From positions 828,485-892,484 of the forward strand of contig CAXXSC010000001.1 of the NCBI GenBank assembly GCA_963668435.2: a stretch of 64,000 bases of DNA. The letters are read 5' to 3'. The notes under the pieces are model-generated. The model saw nothing but the letters and a program-made list of their open reading frames with translations. It made no database searches and was not told the DNA's origin. How positions within the stretch are numbered: the stretch's first letter is position 1; each line of letters starts with the position of its first letter. Positions 50,787-59,447 of this stretch are shown piece by piece. The position numbers and the translations under genes are program-made. This DNA comes from G963668435 sp963668435 (GTDB lineage Bacteria; Latescibacterota; Latescibacteria; Latescibacterales; Latescibacteraceae).

Positions 50787-53561
50787 TCACTTCTTTTTCT
50801 GTAAAAGCGGCAGTTTAATAGTGAAAGTGCTTCCCTTGTTCTGCCCGTCACTTTCGACTGTCACTTCGCCATTATGCATTTCAGTGAAACGTTTGACCAG
50901 TGCAAGGCCGAGGCCTGTCCCCGGTGCCGTGGTTTTTACGGCCTCTGCGGTTTGATAGAAATCTTCGAAGATTTTCCCGAGATCCTCTCCGGCGATACCG
51001 ATGCCTGTATCGATTACGCTGATTTTTATCACGTCATCCTCTTTTTCGACACGGATCGTGATAGCGCCGTTGTCCGGTGTGAATTTTGCCGCGTTCGAAA
51101 GAAGGTTGAACATGATCTGCTTCAGCTTTCTCTCATCGCCTTCGAGAAGCAGTTCGGAGAGTTCCGGCCTGATGTCCAAACTCAGCTTTATGTTATGTTT
51201 TATAGCTTTATCCTTGATCATGATCGTACTCTGTTCGAGCATATCACGGATAGAGAAGAGCGAAAACTCCAGCTCCATTTTTCCCGCCTCGATTTTCGAA
51301 AGGTCAAGGATATCGTTGATCAGCAGCAGGAGATGATTGGCGCTGCTGTGAATGTTATTGGTGAACTCATGCTGCTTTTCGGAGAGCTTGCCGAAAAACT
51401 CCTCCCCGAGAAGTTGTGCGAAACCGATGATAGCGTTCAATGGTGTCCGCAGCTCGTGTGTCATATTGGCAAGGAACATGGATTTTGCGTTGTTGGCCGT
51501 TTCAGCGAAAAGAAGTGCCTCGCGAAGCTCCCGTGTCCGTTCCTTGATCTTGTGTTCGAGCTCTTCATTGAATGTCAGCATACGGCCGTACAGTTTCGCG
51601 TTGTTCATGGCGACTGCGGCATGTGCCGCCAGGCTTTCGAACAGCTCCTCGTCCGGCGTTGTGAACTCGCCAGAGGCTTTATTCATTATAATCATGAAAC
51701 CGAGCATGGTGTCGCGAAAACGAACTGATATTCCAAGCAGAGACCGAAACGAGGGATATGCCTCTGACAGTTTAGCGAAACGGGGATCGGATGTAATATC
51801 GGTGATTCGGATACAGCCTTTCTCCTCTGAAAAAAGCGGAAGAAGGCTGCCGAACGGGGCAAAGCTGTCCCGTTCTTTTACCACGGGGCCGTCGTGGAAC
51901 ATGGTGTATATCCTGTTGCCGCCAAGAACGGCGAAAGATGCCTGTTCCGCACCGGTAAGCCGTCGCGCAGTAGCGACTGTTTCCTGAAGGGCTGTATCGA
52001 TTTCCAGTTTTCCGGAAATGATCTGCATGGCGCTGATCAGGTTGTCTTTCAGGCGCTTCATGCGCTCCTCGAGCGCCTCTGCCTGTTTCATATCCTCGAT
52101 GTTGAGTATACTTCCGCGTGTCGATTCGAGTGTGCCGTCCTCGTCAATGCGCGGTGAGGCGTTCAGGAGAACATGAAAACTGCTGCCGTCTTTTCTGACA
52201 ACGGTATACTCACGGTTTCTGACAACCTCACCTTTCCGGATCATGTCCCAGTGTTCCTCGAACAGGCCATAATCCTCAGGCGCGATAAGGTCTTTCCATT
52301 TCTTTTTGCCGATTATTTCCTCATGAGTATATCCGATCATATCGAGTTCGGCCTGGTTGGCGTAGACGATATAGCCCTCGGAATTGAACATGTGGAATCC
52401 GATGGGTGCGTTACTGAAAAAGTCTCTAAAACGTTCTTCACTCTCGTTAAGCGCCTCGGCGGTTCGTTTGTTTTTAATGATACCAGCGAGTGTTTCCGCC
52501 ACGACTTGAAGGAACGCTTCCTCATCCGCGAACCATTTGTGGCCGGGCCTGATAAAAATAGCCAGCACACCGATACACGTTCCGGCATCGAGTATCGGAA
52601 CCGAATAAATGCCGTGCTTATGAATATGACGCTTGTTATCTGTCTTTTTGCTGTCGTTTGCGTGTGAGTAAAGAATTTCACAGCTCTCAGCCGACAGGCC
52701 GCAATAGCACTCTCCCGGCCTGATGAAATGGCATTGTTCCATGATCTGCCGGTCAAGATCTTTCGATGCGGACATTTCCAGCATGTCGCCAGAATCGTTC
52801 ATGAGGAATATCGCACCTTTCGAATCGACCGAAAGCCAGGGAATAGACAATATTTTCTCGAGGCTTTTCTCCAGTATTCTCTGGAGAGAATAATCGTCGA
52901 GGTGAAGTTTGAGAAGCTCGTTGATTGTTTCGTGCGTGTCGTTGTTTCTTGCAAGTTTTTCTTCGAGGTACAACTTGCCGATCGATTCACCGATCAGGAC
53001 TGCCGCCTGCTCAAGGAAGGCAACCAGCTCATTATTGAAAGAGCCGGAAGTTTTATCTAAAAGCTGCAATATCCCGAAAATTCTGTCTCTTTTGTCAAAT
53101 ATCGGGATGGATGCCAGTGATTTGTTACCGCAGGTGATACAGAATTCCCTGAATACCTCTTTGTTTTCCGAGACAACTGTTTCCGAGAATGAATCTAAGT
53201 CGTTCAGCACAATTGAGCCGTAGGATGTTGTGTGCTCTTGCTCTTCGTGAAGCAGTTCACCCCTGATAAGCCGTCCGCAGATACAGTTTGTTTCTACAGA
53301 CAGGTCTTTTTCATTTTCAATCCAGATTTCATCGAAACCAGTTTGGGTGTCGATCATGAAATAACCTTCGTCGTATTTCATGCGAAAGCCCACAGACGTG
53401 CATCCGGCAAGTTTGTGGATCTGCCTGGTGACATCATTCAGGAACTGTCCTCGTGTTTCAGAACAGAAAAAAAGTTCGAGGAATACTGTCGCGGGGACAC
53501 CATTGTATGTCAGTATTTGTTTCTGGGGGCTGGATAATTCTTTGCCGCCGCATTCTATCAT
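50787..53561 (-). CDS. Soluble GAF-GAF-PAS-GAF sensor histidine kinase
   Basis: Cytoplasmic sensor kinase, 924 residues, no membrane segment. Domains: GAF1 (about 30-198), GAF2 (about 225-365), PAS (about 375-492, EERFRDFFSNAPIGFHMF and DGSSFHVLLNASP), GAF3 (about 515-658), coiled coil, HisKA with His702 in FLANMTHELRTPLNAII, and HATPase (NLLSNAAKFTPD, DTGIGIAGED, GTGLGLALVKRF). No receiver, so a separate regulator is needed; the CheY-like protein 1 kb upstream is a candidate. GAF1 has NCICG (92-96) and CITCG (141-145), GAF2 has ECYCG (284-288) and Cys294: paired cysteines that could hold a metal, Fe-S cluster or redox disulfide. Confidence 0.88.
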   Translation of the reverse strand: MIECGGKELSSPQKQILTYNGVPATVFLELFFCSETRGQFLNDVTRQIHKLAGCTSVGFRMKYDEGYFMIDTQTGFDEIWIENEKDLSVETNCICGRLIRGELLHEEQEHTTSYGSIVLNDLDSFSETVVSENKEVFREFCITCGNKSLASIPIFDKRDRIFGILQLLDKTSGSFNNELVAFLEQAAVLIGESIGKLYLEEKLARNNDTHETINELLKLHLDDYSLQRILEKSLEKILSIPWLSVDSKGAIFLMNDSGDMLEMSASKDLDRQIMEQCHFIRPGECYCGLSAESCEILYSHANDSKKTDNKRHIHKHGIYSVPILDAGTCIGVLAIFIRPGHKWFADEEAFLQVVAETLAGIIKNKRTAEALNESEERFRDFFSNAPIGFHMFNSEGYIVYANQAELDMIGYTHEEIIGKKKWKDLIAPEDYGLFEEHWDMIRKGEVVRNREYTVVRKDGSSFHVLLNASPRIDEDGTLESTRGSILNIEDMKQAEALEERMKRLKDNLISAMQIISGKLEIDTALQETVATARRLTGAEQASFAVLGGNRIYTMFHDGPVVKERDSFAPFGSLLPLFSEEKGCIRITDITSDPRFAKLSEAYPSFRSLLGISVRFRDTMLGFMIIMNKASGEFTTPDEELFESLAAHAAVAMNNAKLYGRMLTFNEELEHKIKERTRELREALLFAETANNAKSMFLANMTHELRTPLNAIIGFAQLLGEEFFGKLSEKQHEFTNNIHSSANHLLLLINDILDLSKIEAGKMELEFSLFSIRDMLEQSTIMIKDKAIKHNIKLSLDIRPELSELLLEGDERKLKQIMFNLLSNAAKFTPDNGAITIRVEKEDDVIKISVIDTGIGIAGEDLGKIFEDFYQTAEAVKTTAPGTGLGLALVKRFTEMHNGEVTVESDGQNKGSTFTIKLPLLQKKK

Positions 53562-53623
53562 ATTGGTACTCTTTCAATGTCCTCAGATTTCAGAAAACCG
53601 GATAGGGCATGGGCTTCTGACCA

Positions 53624-54478
53624 TTACTTTACAATCAGTTCGTTTGTTTGCTCGACAGATTTGTTGACATCTTCGAAAATGCTGTCGATGTCGGCAAGAG
53701 AAAGGCCGAGCTCATCCCACGCGCCTTCCTTGAACACATCGCGGTAACCTTTGATGCCATTTGTAATACTGAAATTGTTGCAGATACCGTTCGCGACATT
53801 TACGAGGTCGCTGCATTGACGTTCTCCCGCCGATTCATTGAATGGCGCATGATGCGACCTGACCGCAAGCGAGATACGTTCGTCGACTTCCCACCATTGC
53901 TCGATAAACCTGCCGCCCAATTCAGCGTGATCGATACCGAAATGTTCCAACTCCTGGATTTCGAGGGCTTTTTCAACCGTATCAACCGAGTGCAGGAATT
54001 CGCCGTACTCATCGGGGATGAGATAGGCGAAAACCATGATGCCAATATCATGCATGAGTCCGGCGAGGTAGGCTATTTCCTGGTCCTGGGCTGAAATATT
54101 GGTCCGTTTGGCAAGCGATTGCGTGAAAATGGCCACTGCGACGTTATGTTTCCAGAACGCAGTGCTTGACACCAATTTGCTGTCCGTGAACAGCGTCGAC
54201 ATTTTCAGCGAGTACACCAGTTTGACCAGCATGGTGAAACCGATTTTGGTTATCGCCACCGGCAGTGATGTTATCGGTGTTGTGCTCCTGCTGTAAAATG
54301 CGCTGTTCGACAGTTTCAGGATACGTCCCGCAAGCGCCGGATCGACCTCGATGAGTTTGGCGATCGATTTGGCATTTGCCTTCGGGTTGCGGATGAGCGA
54401 CTGTATTTTGAGCACAATCTCCGGCAGTGGCGGCAGATCGGGCCTTTCGTTCAGCCGCTCCAGAATACTGTCTCTCAT
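53624..54478 (-). CDS. HDOD-domain signalling protein
   Basis: 284 residues, HDOD domain nearly throughout: LPPLPEIVLKIQSLIRNP at the start, LIEVDPALAGRILKLSNSAFY, AITKIGFTMLVKLVYSL, AYLAGLMHDIGIMVFAYL (HD-like pair kept), FGIDHAELGGRFIEQWWE, VRSHHAP. HDOD proteins lack hydrolase activity and act as adaptors in chemotaxis, c-di-GMP and competence control. Its start overlaps the stop of the CheY-like gene by 4 bp, so it is the last gene of the che operon. Its presence suggests an output other than flagellar switching. Confidence 0.9.
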   Translation of the reverse strand: MRDSILERLNERPDLPPLPEIVLKIQSLIRNPKANAKSIAKLIEVDPALAGRILKLSNSAFYSRSTTPITSLPVAITKIGFTMLVKLVYSLKMSTLFTDSKLVSSTAFWKHNVAVAIFTQSLAKRTNISAQDQEIAYLAGLMHDIGIMVFAYLIPDEYGEFLHSVDTVEKALEIQELEHFGIDHAELGGRFIEQWWEVDERISLAVRSHHAPFNESAGERQCSDLVNVANGICNNFSITNGIKGYRDVFKEGAWDELGLSLADIDSIFEDVNKSVEQTNELIVK

Positions 54479-54861
54479 AACTCCTCCAGGCTGTCGATAC
54501 CGAGTGACTGGATTATTTTTGTCAGCAGTGTTTCACTCGTAAACGGCTTGGTTATATACTGTTTGGCGCCTGCCCTAATCGCCTCGATCATCTTTTCTTT
54601 CTGAGATACTGTTGTGAGCATCAGAACCGGGATGGTGCGGTAGGTTTTGTCTTCCTTGATTTTCTTCAAAAACTCGTAACCGTTCATGTTTGGCATTTCC
54701 CAGTCGAGCAGGATGAGGTCGACAGCGCCGTTTTCCTGTTCGAGTACTTTCAGGCCCTCGCGGCCATCCTCCGCCTCGAGAAATGTAACACCGATTACTT
54801 CGACAATATTTCTGACCGTTGCCCGGATTGTTTTCGAATCATCGACAGATAATATTTTCAT
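54475..54861 (-). CDS. CheY-like single-domain response regulator
   Basis: 128 residues, receiver domain only. Acidic pair in VDDSKTIRATV, phospho-acceptor Asp53 in LILLDWEMPNMNGYEFL, Thr in LMLTTVSQKEK, and Lys in AKQYITKPFTSETL. It would carry phosphate from CheA, or from the orphan GAF kinase, to its target. The 4-bp overlap with the HDOD gene suggests a working pair. It lies 9 bp after cheR. Confidence 0.9.
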   Translation of the reverse strand: MKILSVDDSKTIRATVRNIVEVIGVTFLEAEDGREGLKVLEQENGAVDLILLDWEMPNMNGYEFLKKIKEDKTYRTIPVLMLTTVSQKEKMIEAIRAGAKQYITKPFTSETLLTKIIQSLGIDSLEEL

Positions 54862-54870
54862 GGCAAGCCT

Positions 54871-55704
54871 CTATTTTTTGATATTTATAAGGGCTTTATT
54901 ATTATAAGAAATTTCGAAATCGTCGGAATACCCTCTCAGTGATTCCGTTGCACCCAGCAGAAGAACGCCTTCCGGTTTTAGTGCCTGTGCCATTTTTTTG
55001 AACACATCTCTTTTAAAGTCGTCGGAAAAATAGATGGTTACATAACGGCACATGATTAAATCGAATGTTCCAAGCGGCATGAAACTGTCCTGCAGATTGA
55101 ATTTCTTGAATTTCACACGCTTTTTCAAGTCCTGATCGAAAACCCATACGGTTCCGTCCTCGGTGAAATAGCGGTGTTTTATATCATCCGGCAGCCCTCT
55201 GTTGATCGAAAACGAGTCATAGCGGGCGGACATGGCTATGAACAGAGCCGATGTCGATATGTCGGTGGCCATAATTTCCACTTTATCGAGGATATAGGAC
55301 TTTCCCCGTTTTTTCGCTTCATCGTTGAGCAGCATGAGAAGCGAGTATGCCTCCTGGCCGGTGGAGGCCGCGGCAGACCAGATGCGGGCCTGGCCATTCT
55401 TTTCCGCGGCATCGAGTAACGAGGGCACCGCGTCATTCCGGATATAATCCCATGCGCTGCTGTCACGGAACCACAGGGTTTCATTCGTCGTCATGGCGTC
55501 GACGATGCGGTCCCTGAGCTTACCGCTCAAATCCGAATGAGCTTTCTTGTGGAATTCCTGAAACGATTCGCAGCCCGTTTCGATAACGAGATCCGATAGG
55601 CGTGTCTCGATCAGATATTCCTTTCCCTCGTCGAGATGGATGCCGCAATGCTGCTCGATGTACTGTTTCATGAGCGCATATTCAGGTTCGGTGATTGAAA
55701 TCAT
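54871..55704 (-). CDS. cheR: Chemotaxis protein methyltransferase CheR
   Basis: Methylates glutamates on chemoreceptors using SAM, 277 residues. N-terminal helical domain (about 1-75: ALMKQYIEQHCGIHLDEGKE, LIETRLSDLV) and catalytic domain: TNETLWFRDSSAWDYI, ARIWSAAASTGQEAYSLLML (SAM loop), IMATDISTSALFIA, FNLQDSFMPLGTFDLIMCRYV and the beta-subdomain region. It lies 12 bp after cheB. The two receptors in the cluster lack a CheR-binding pentapeptide at their C-termini. Confidence 0.93.
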   Translation of the reverse strand: MISITEPEYALMKQYIEQHCGIHLDEGKEYLIETRLSDLVIETGCESFQEFHKKAHSDLSGKLRDRIVDAMTTNETLWFRDSSAWDYIRNDAVPSLLDAAEKNGQARIWSAAASTGQEAYSLLMLLNDEAKKRGKSYILDKVEIMATDISTSALFIAMSARYDSFSINRGLPDDIKHRYFTEDGTVWVFDQDLKKRVKFKKFNLQDSFMPLGTFDLIMCRYVTIYFSDDFKRDVFKKMAQALKPEGVLLLGATESLRGYSDDFEISYNNKALINIKK

Positions 55705-55716
55705 AAATCGGCAACC

Positions 55717-56868
55717 TCATCGAGTGATATCCATAATTTTCTGTGCGATAGCATCCAGCGGAAGAATCTCATCCGCCTCGTTTGCGGCAACGACTGCCTG
55801 GGGCATGCCCCAGACAACGCAGGTTTCCTCGTTCTGTACGATAGAGTAACCGCCTTTCCTTCTGATGGCGGCCACTCCCGCAGCGCCATCATTGCCCATG
55901 CCGGTCAGAATGACAGTCAGAACGTTTCCGCCATAGACCATGGCAATCGAGCGAAAGAGCACGTCCACCGAAGGTTTACAGCTGTTTACCGGCGGCGCAT
56001 CGGTTATTCCCAGCACTTTTTCACCCGCGGCGTTTTTTCTGACCACCATGTGTTTCCCGCCGGGAGCTATATACATGGTCCCATTGCTCACGGCGAGGCC
56101 TTCACTGCCCTCGACAACACCGATGGAGGATGTTTTATCTAAGCGTTCCGCGAGGGAGGCTGTGAACATGGGTGGCATATGCTGAACAGCGAGGATCGGC
56201 ACTTTCAGGTCCTCAAGTGCCGGGATGACAACACCCAGAGCGTTGGGGCCGCCAGTAGAAACACCGAGCGCGACAACATCGATCTTCCCTGCCTTGCGGG
56301 ACGTTACGACTGTCGGTTTCGCAGTTGTCGCCGGAGCCTGTGCCGGAATGACCGGTGCGGCGGGTGCTGCTGCCTTGACTACCGGTGTTGCCGCGGCAGA
56401 TGATTGGGGCGGTGTCACCGATTGTGCTCCCGAGATTCGCCTTGTATGTCGGGAAATTGCCCGTGTTTTGATCAGGCGGATAAGCGGGCGCAGATTGTCG
56501 GTCAGTTCCCGCAGGCTTTCATCCGGTGACGTTCCTTTCGGTTTGGGAATGAAATCGAGCGCTCCGAGATTGAGTGCTTTCATAGTCAGCGACGCATTGC
56601 CTTCATCAGCACCGCTGACCATGATGACATCGATATCGGGATGCTCTTTTCTGATAACTGTCAGCGTCTCGATACCGTCCATTACCGGCATCGAAACGTC
56701 AAGCAGCACAGCATCAGGAGCTTCCTGCCCGATTTTCGAGAGCGCAATCTGCCCGTGTGGCGCTGTCCCCATAAGCTCGACACCATCGAAACCGGTAACG
56801 ATATCCGAGAGAATCTTCCTGTAGACGATAGTGTCGTCGACAACCAGTATTTTCAGATTGTCCGTCAT
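55717..56868 (-). CDS. cheB: Chemotaxis methylesterase/response regulator CheB
   Basis: Removes methyl groups from receptors and deamidates them, 383 residues. Receiver domain with Asp57 in AVLLDVSMPVMDG and FIPKPKG; a long Pro/Ala-rich linker (about 150-193: APAAPVIPAQAPATTAKP); methylesterase domain with the catalytic triad Ser204 (LGVSTGGPNAL), His230 (AVQHMPPMF) and Asp327 (LTGMGNDGAAG). All key residues are present. First gene of the cheB-cheR-cheY-HDOD run; a 197-bp gap separates it from the upstream receptor gene, so it may have its own promoter. Confidence 0.94.
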   Translation of the reverse strand: MTDNLKILVVDDTIVYRKILSDIVTGFDGVELMGTAPHGQIALSKIGQEAPDAVLLDVSMPVMDGIETLTVIRKEHPDIDVIMVSGADEGNASLTMKALNLGALDFIPKPKGTSPDESLRELTDNLRPLIRLIKTRAISRHTRRISGAQSVTPPQSSAAATPVVKAAAPAAPVIPAQAPATTAKPTVVTSRKAGKIDVVALGVSTGGPNALGVVIPALEDLKVPILAVQHMPPMFTASLAERLDKTSSIGVVEGSEGLAVSNGTMYIAPGGKHMVVRKNAAGEKVLGITDAPPVNSCKPSVDVLFRSIAMVYGGNVLTVILTGMGNDGAAGVAAIRRKGGYSIVQNEETCVVWGMPQAVVAANEADEILPLDAIAQKIMDITR

Positions 56869-57065
56869 GTTTTATCCAATTTTTTATGCCTGAGCTGGTT
56901 TAAGTGCATCTCAATTAATTCCATTTTTGCCTGTGAGCGTATCTTTCAGTGTCTGACCGCGATCATGTTAGTTCGACGTATATTTTATAAGCCTTCACTT
57001 CCGTTGCCCTGTCGGAACACTAAAATATATCACTCATGCCGAAAAAGCGAATTGTTAGAGATACC

Positions 57066-59408
57066 CTAAAGGGTAAAACGATTTACTATCTCCTTGAGAC
57101 TTTCAGCTATTCCGGAAAGCTCCTGGGCTGACTGATTGGTATGCCCGGCACCGGATGCAGTCTGGTTGGAGGCGACATTGATGCCCTGGATGTTTTTCGA
57201 AATATCCTGAACACCCTTGGCCGCTTCACCTGAGGACCGGGCAATTTCCTTTACGCCACCGGATGTTTCCTCAACATTTCTGGCAACCTCGTTGGCTGTC
57301 TGCGAGGCTTCGTTCGTTGAGTTTGCGATATCGGTTACGAGCCTGGCAAGACTATCGGCGTTCTCCGCGACATTCCTGGCCTGGCCGGCATTGCCCGATA
57401 CATTGCGGGAAATCTCGTTGGTCGTGCTGGTCTGTTCCTCGACCGATGAGGCGATCGTCTCATTGATGTTCGCGATTTCCATGATCGTCTGGCGGATGCT
57501 TGCAATGGCCTGCACAGCCTCGTTTGTGCTGGACTGGATGTTTTCGATCTGTCCTGATATCTCGTCGGTTGCCTCTGCCGACTGACGGGCGAGTTCCTTG
57601 ACCTCACCGGCAACAACCGCGAATCCCTTGCCTGCCTCGCCTGCTCCTGCCGCCTCGATTGTTGCATTAAGCGCGAGCATGTTTGTCTGGTCGGCGATGT
57701 CCTTGATAACATTGATAACCTTGCCGATTTGCTGGGAAGCAGTTTCAAGTGCCTCCATCTTGACACTTATTTCCTCGGCGTTTATGCTGGCGTTCCTCGA
57801 AATTTTACTGGCCTGCGCAGTGCTTTTCGCCACCTCTCCGAACGAAGCGGACATTTCTTCAATGGCAGTCGCGACATTGGCGACACCATTGGACATGTCC
57901 TGACCGGAACGCGACATATCGGTGACCTTTGAAGAGGCATCATTTGCGATAATCGCGATATTCTTGAACGTAGAGGACATCTCTTCCGTCATCGCCGCGA
58001 TATTTGTGATGACTGAGCTGGACTGCTCGGCAGCTGCGGCAACTGTGCCCACGTTCGTGCTGACCTGTTCGGTTGCCGCGGCAACGGTATTGGACTGCGA
58101 ACTCATTTCCTCCGCGGATGAGGCCATCTGGGAAGAAACCGATGAAAGCTCGTTCGAGGCATGGGTGAGAATGTCCGTTGATGACATGAGCTCTTCCATG
58201 ATTGACCTTATATTGCCGACTGCGCGGTTGAGGTCACCGGCCATGTCGCCAATCTCGTCTTTACTCGTGATCATGAGATTCTCGGACAGGTCACCTTTAC
58301 CGAACTTATCGATATAGCGGGCTATTTCCTGGATGGGATTGGTGATGCCCAGTGCGATCCAGAATGCAAAGCCGACAATCAGCACCGTAAAGAAGATAAC
58401 GATGAACAAAACATGCCTGATCAAGGCGTTCACCGGCTGATTCACCTCGTCTGTTTCCATTGTCGAGACCACGGCCCAGCGGGTGCCCATGAAATCGAAC
58501 GGCACATAAGCGGCAAGCACTTCGCGGCTGGTCGGATCTGTCATCGTTATGGATTCATGTTGGCCGGCAAGCGCGTTCTCGACAGCTATGGTATTGTAAC
58601 CGTTTGATTCCACCGAGCCTGAAAAACTGTCCGCAACATTCCATTCTGCATGTTTCACCGAGTCCGAGCGCATTCTTTTGTCTGCGCCGACTAGAAATGA
58701 CTCGCCGGTATTCCCCATGCCGGTGCTTTCCTGCATGATGGCATTTAGTTTATCGGATGATATTTGTGCGGCCAGGACGGCTACGGTTTTTCCGTTGCTG
58801 TCACTGATCGGTGTGCCGATGAAAGCGGCAGGTTGATTGTTCGATGGGGGATAAGGAGCAAAATCAACAAAAGCAGTTGTATTGGTTTTTGTTACCTCGC
58901 TCCACAGTTTGCCGAGCCCGCTTGTGCGAAGTGGGCCGTAGGATACATTTTCCCCAAGGTCGTTTTCCTGTGCCACGGTAAACATGACATGGCCATGCGC
59001 GGCGCATATGATGAAAAGATCGTAGTAGTCATATGTCTCCATGAAATCCTGGAGATATTTCTTGTTGTTCTCGAAAATCCGTTGGTAACGCTGGGTGTCA
59101 ACAGGGAACAAATCCTTTTCGCCTACCTGCATGTCGTCATGATATTCTTTCAGTTCAGCAAACATGGTAAGTGAGGCAGGGGCCTCCGCAAGAAGTTCGA
59201 TATCACCGCGTGTGGCCTCGAACATGTATTCCATCTGATTGTGCTTGGTAACTGCGACAGCGTCCAGCATATGAGCCGCGGCCTCTTCCAGGGCGTTGCT
59301 CGATTCCTGAACAGTCATCCAGATCGATATTATCAGCGGGATGAGCCCGACAAGCAGGTAGGTGCCGATAAGTTTCGGTTTGAGCCGTATGTCTTTAAGT
59401 CCGACCAT
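57066..59408 (-). CDS. Methyl-accepting chemoreceptor with Cache-type sensor
   Basis: Transmembrane chemoreceptor, 780 residues. TM1 (about 14-30), a large periplasmic dCache-type domain (about 35-330; YYDLFIICAAHGHVMFTVAQ, AAFIGTPISDSNGKTVAVLA, GESFLVGADKRMRSDS), TM2 (about 333-353), HAMP, then a long signalling coiled coil with the tip DQTNMLALNATIEAAGAGE and AGKGFAVVAGEVKELARQSA. Cache domains of this shape bind amino acids or organic acids. No C-terminal CheR-tethering pentapeptide (ends VNRFTL). Its signalling half is nearly the same as in the next receptor, also at DNA level. Confidence 0.92.
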   Translation of the reverse strand: MVGLKDIRLKPKLIGTYLLVGLIPLIISIWMTVQESSNALEEAAAHMLDAVAVTKHNQMEYMFEATRGDIELLAEAPASLTMFAELKEYHDDMQVGEKDLFPVDTQRYQRIFENNKKYLQDFMETYDYYDLFIICAAHGHVMFTVAQENDLGENVSYGPLRTSGLGKLWSEVTKTNTTAFVDFAPYPPSNNQPAAFIGTPISDSNGKTVAVLAAQISSDKLNAIMQESTGMGNTGESFLVGADKRMRSDSVKHAEWNVADSFSGSVESNGYNTIAVENALAGQHESITMTDPTSREVLAAYVPFDFMGTRWAVVSTMETDEVNQPVNALIRHVLFIVIFFTVLIVGFAFWIALGITNPIQEIARYIDKFGKGDLSENLMITSKDEIGDMAGDLNRAVGNIRSIMEELMSSTDILTHASNELSSVSSQMASSAEEMSSQSNTVAAATEQVSTNVGTVAAAAEQSSSVITNIAAMTEEMSSTFKNIAIIANDASSKVTDMSRSGQDMSNGVANVATAIEEMSASFGEVAKSTAQASKISRNASINAEEISVKMEALETASQQIGKVINVIKDIADQTNMLALNATIEAAGAGEAGKGFAVVAGEVKELARQSAEATDEISGQIENIQSSTNEAVQAIASIRQTIMEIANINETIASSVEEQTSTTNEISRNVSGNAGQARNVAENADSLARLVTDIANSTNEASQTANEVARNVEETSGGVKEIARSSGEAAKGVQDISKNIQGINVASNQTASGAGHTNQSAQELSGIAESLKEIVNRFTL
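57529..57729 (-). repeat. Direct DNA repeat, copy 1 (receptor tip region)
   Basis: This 201-bp stretch encodes the receptor hairpin tip and matches 59911-60111 base for base over most of its length, without gaps and at a constant offset of 2382 bp. It reflects duplication of the receptor gene. Confidence 0.75.
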
Positions 59409-59447
59409 ATGTTTCCTCTCGAAAGTTATAAATGAGTTGTTTACCAG

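Noticed and set aside
57062..57075. Terminator hairpin at the end of the Cache receptor gene
   Set aside because: TACCCTAAAGGGTA is only a 6-bp stem overlapping the stop codon and has no T-run.
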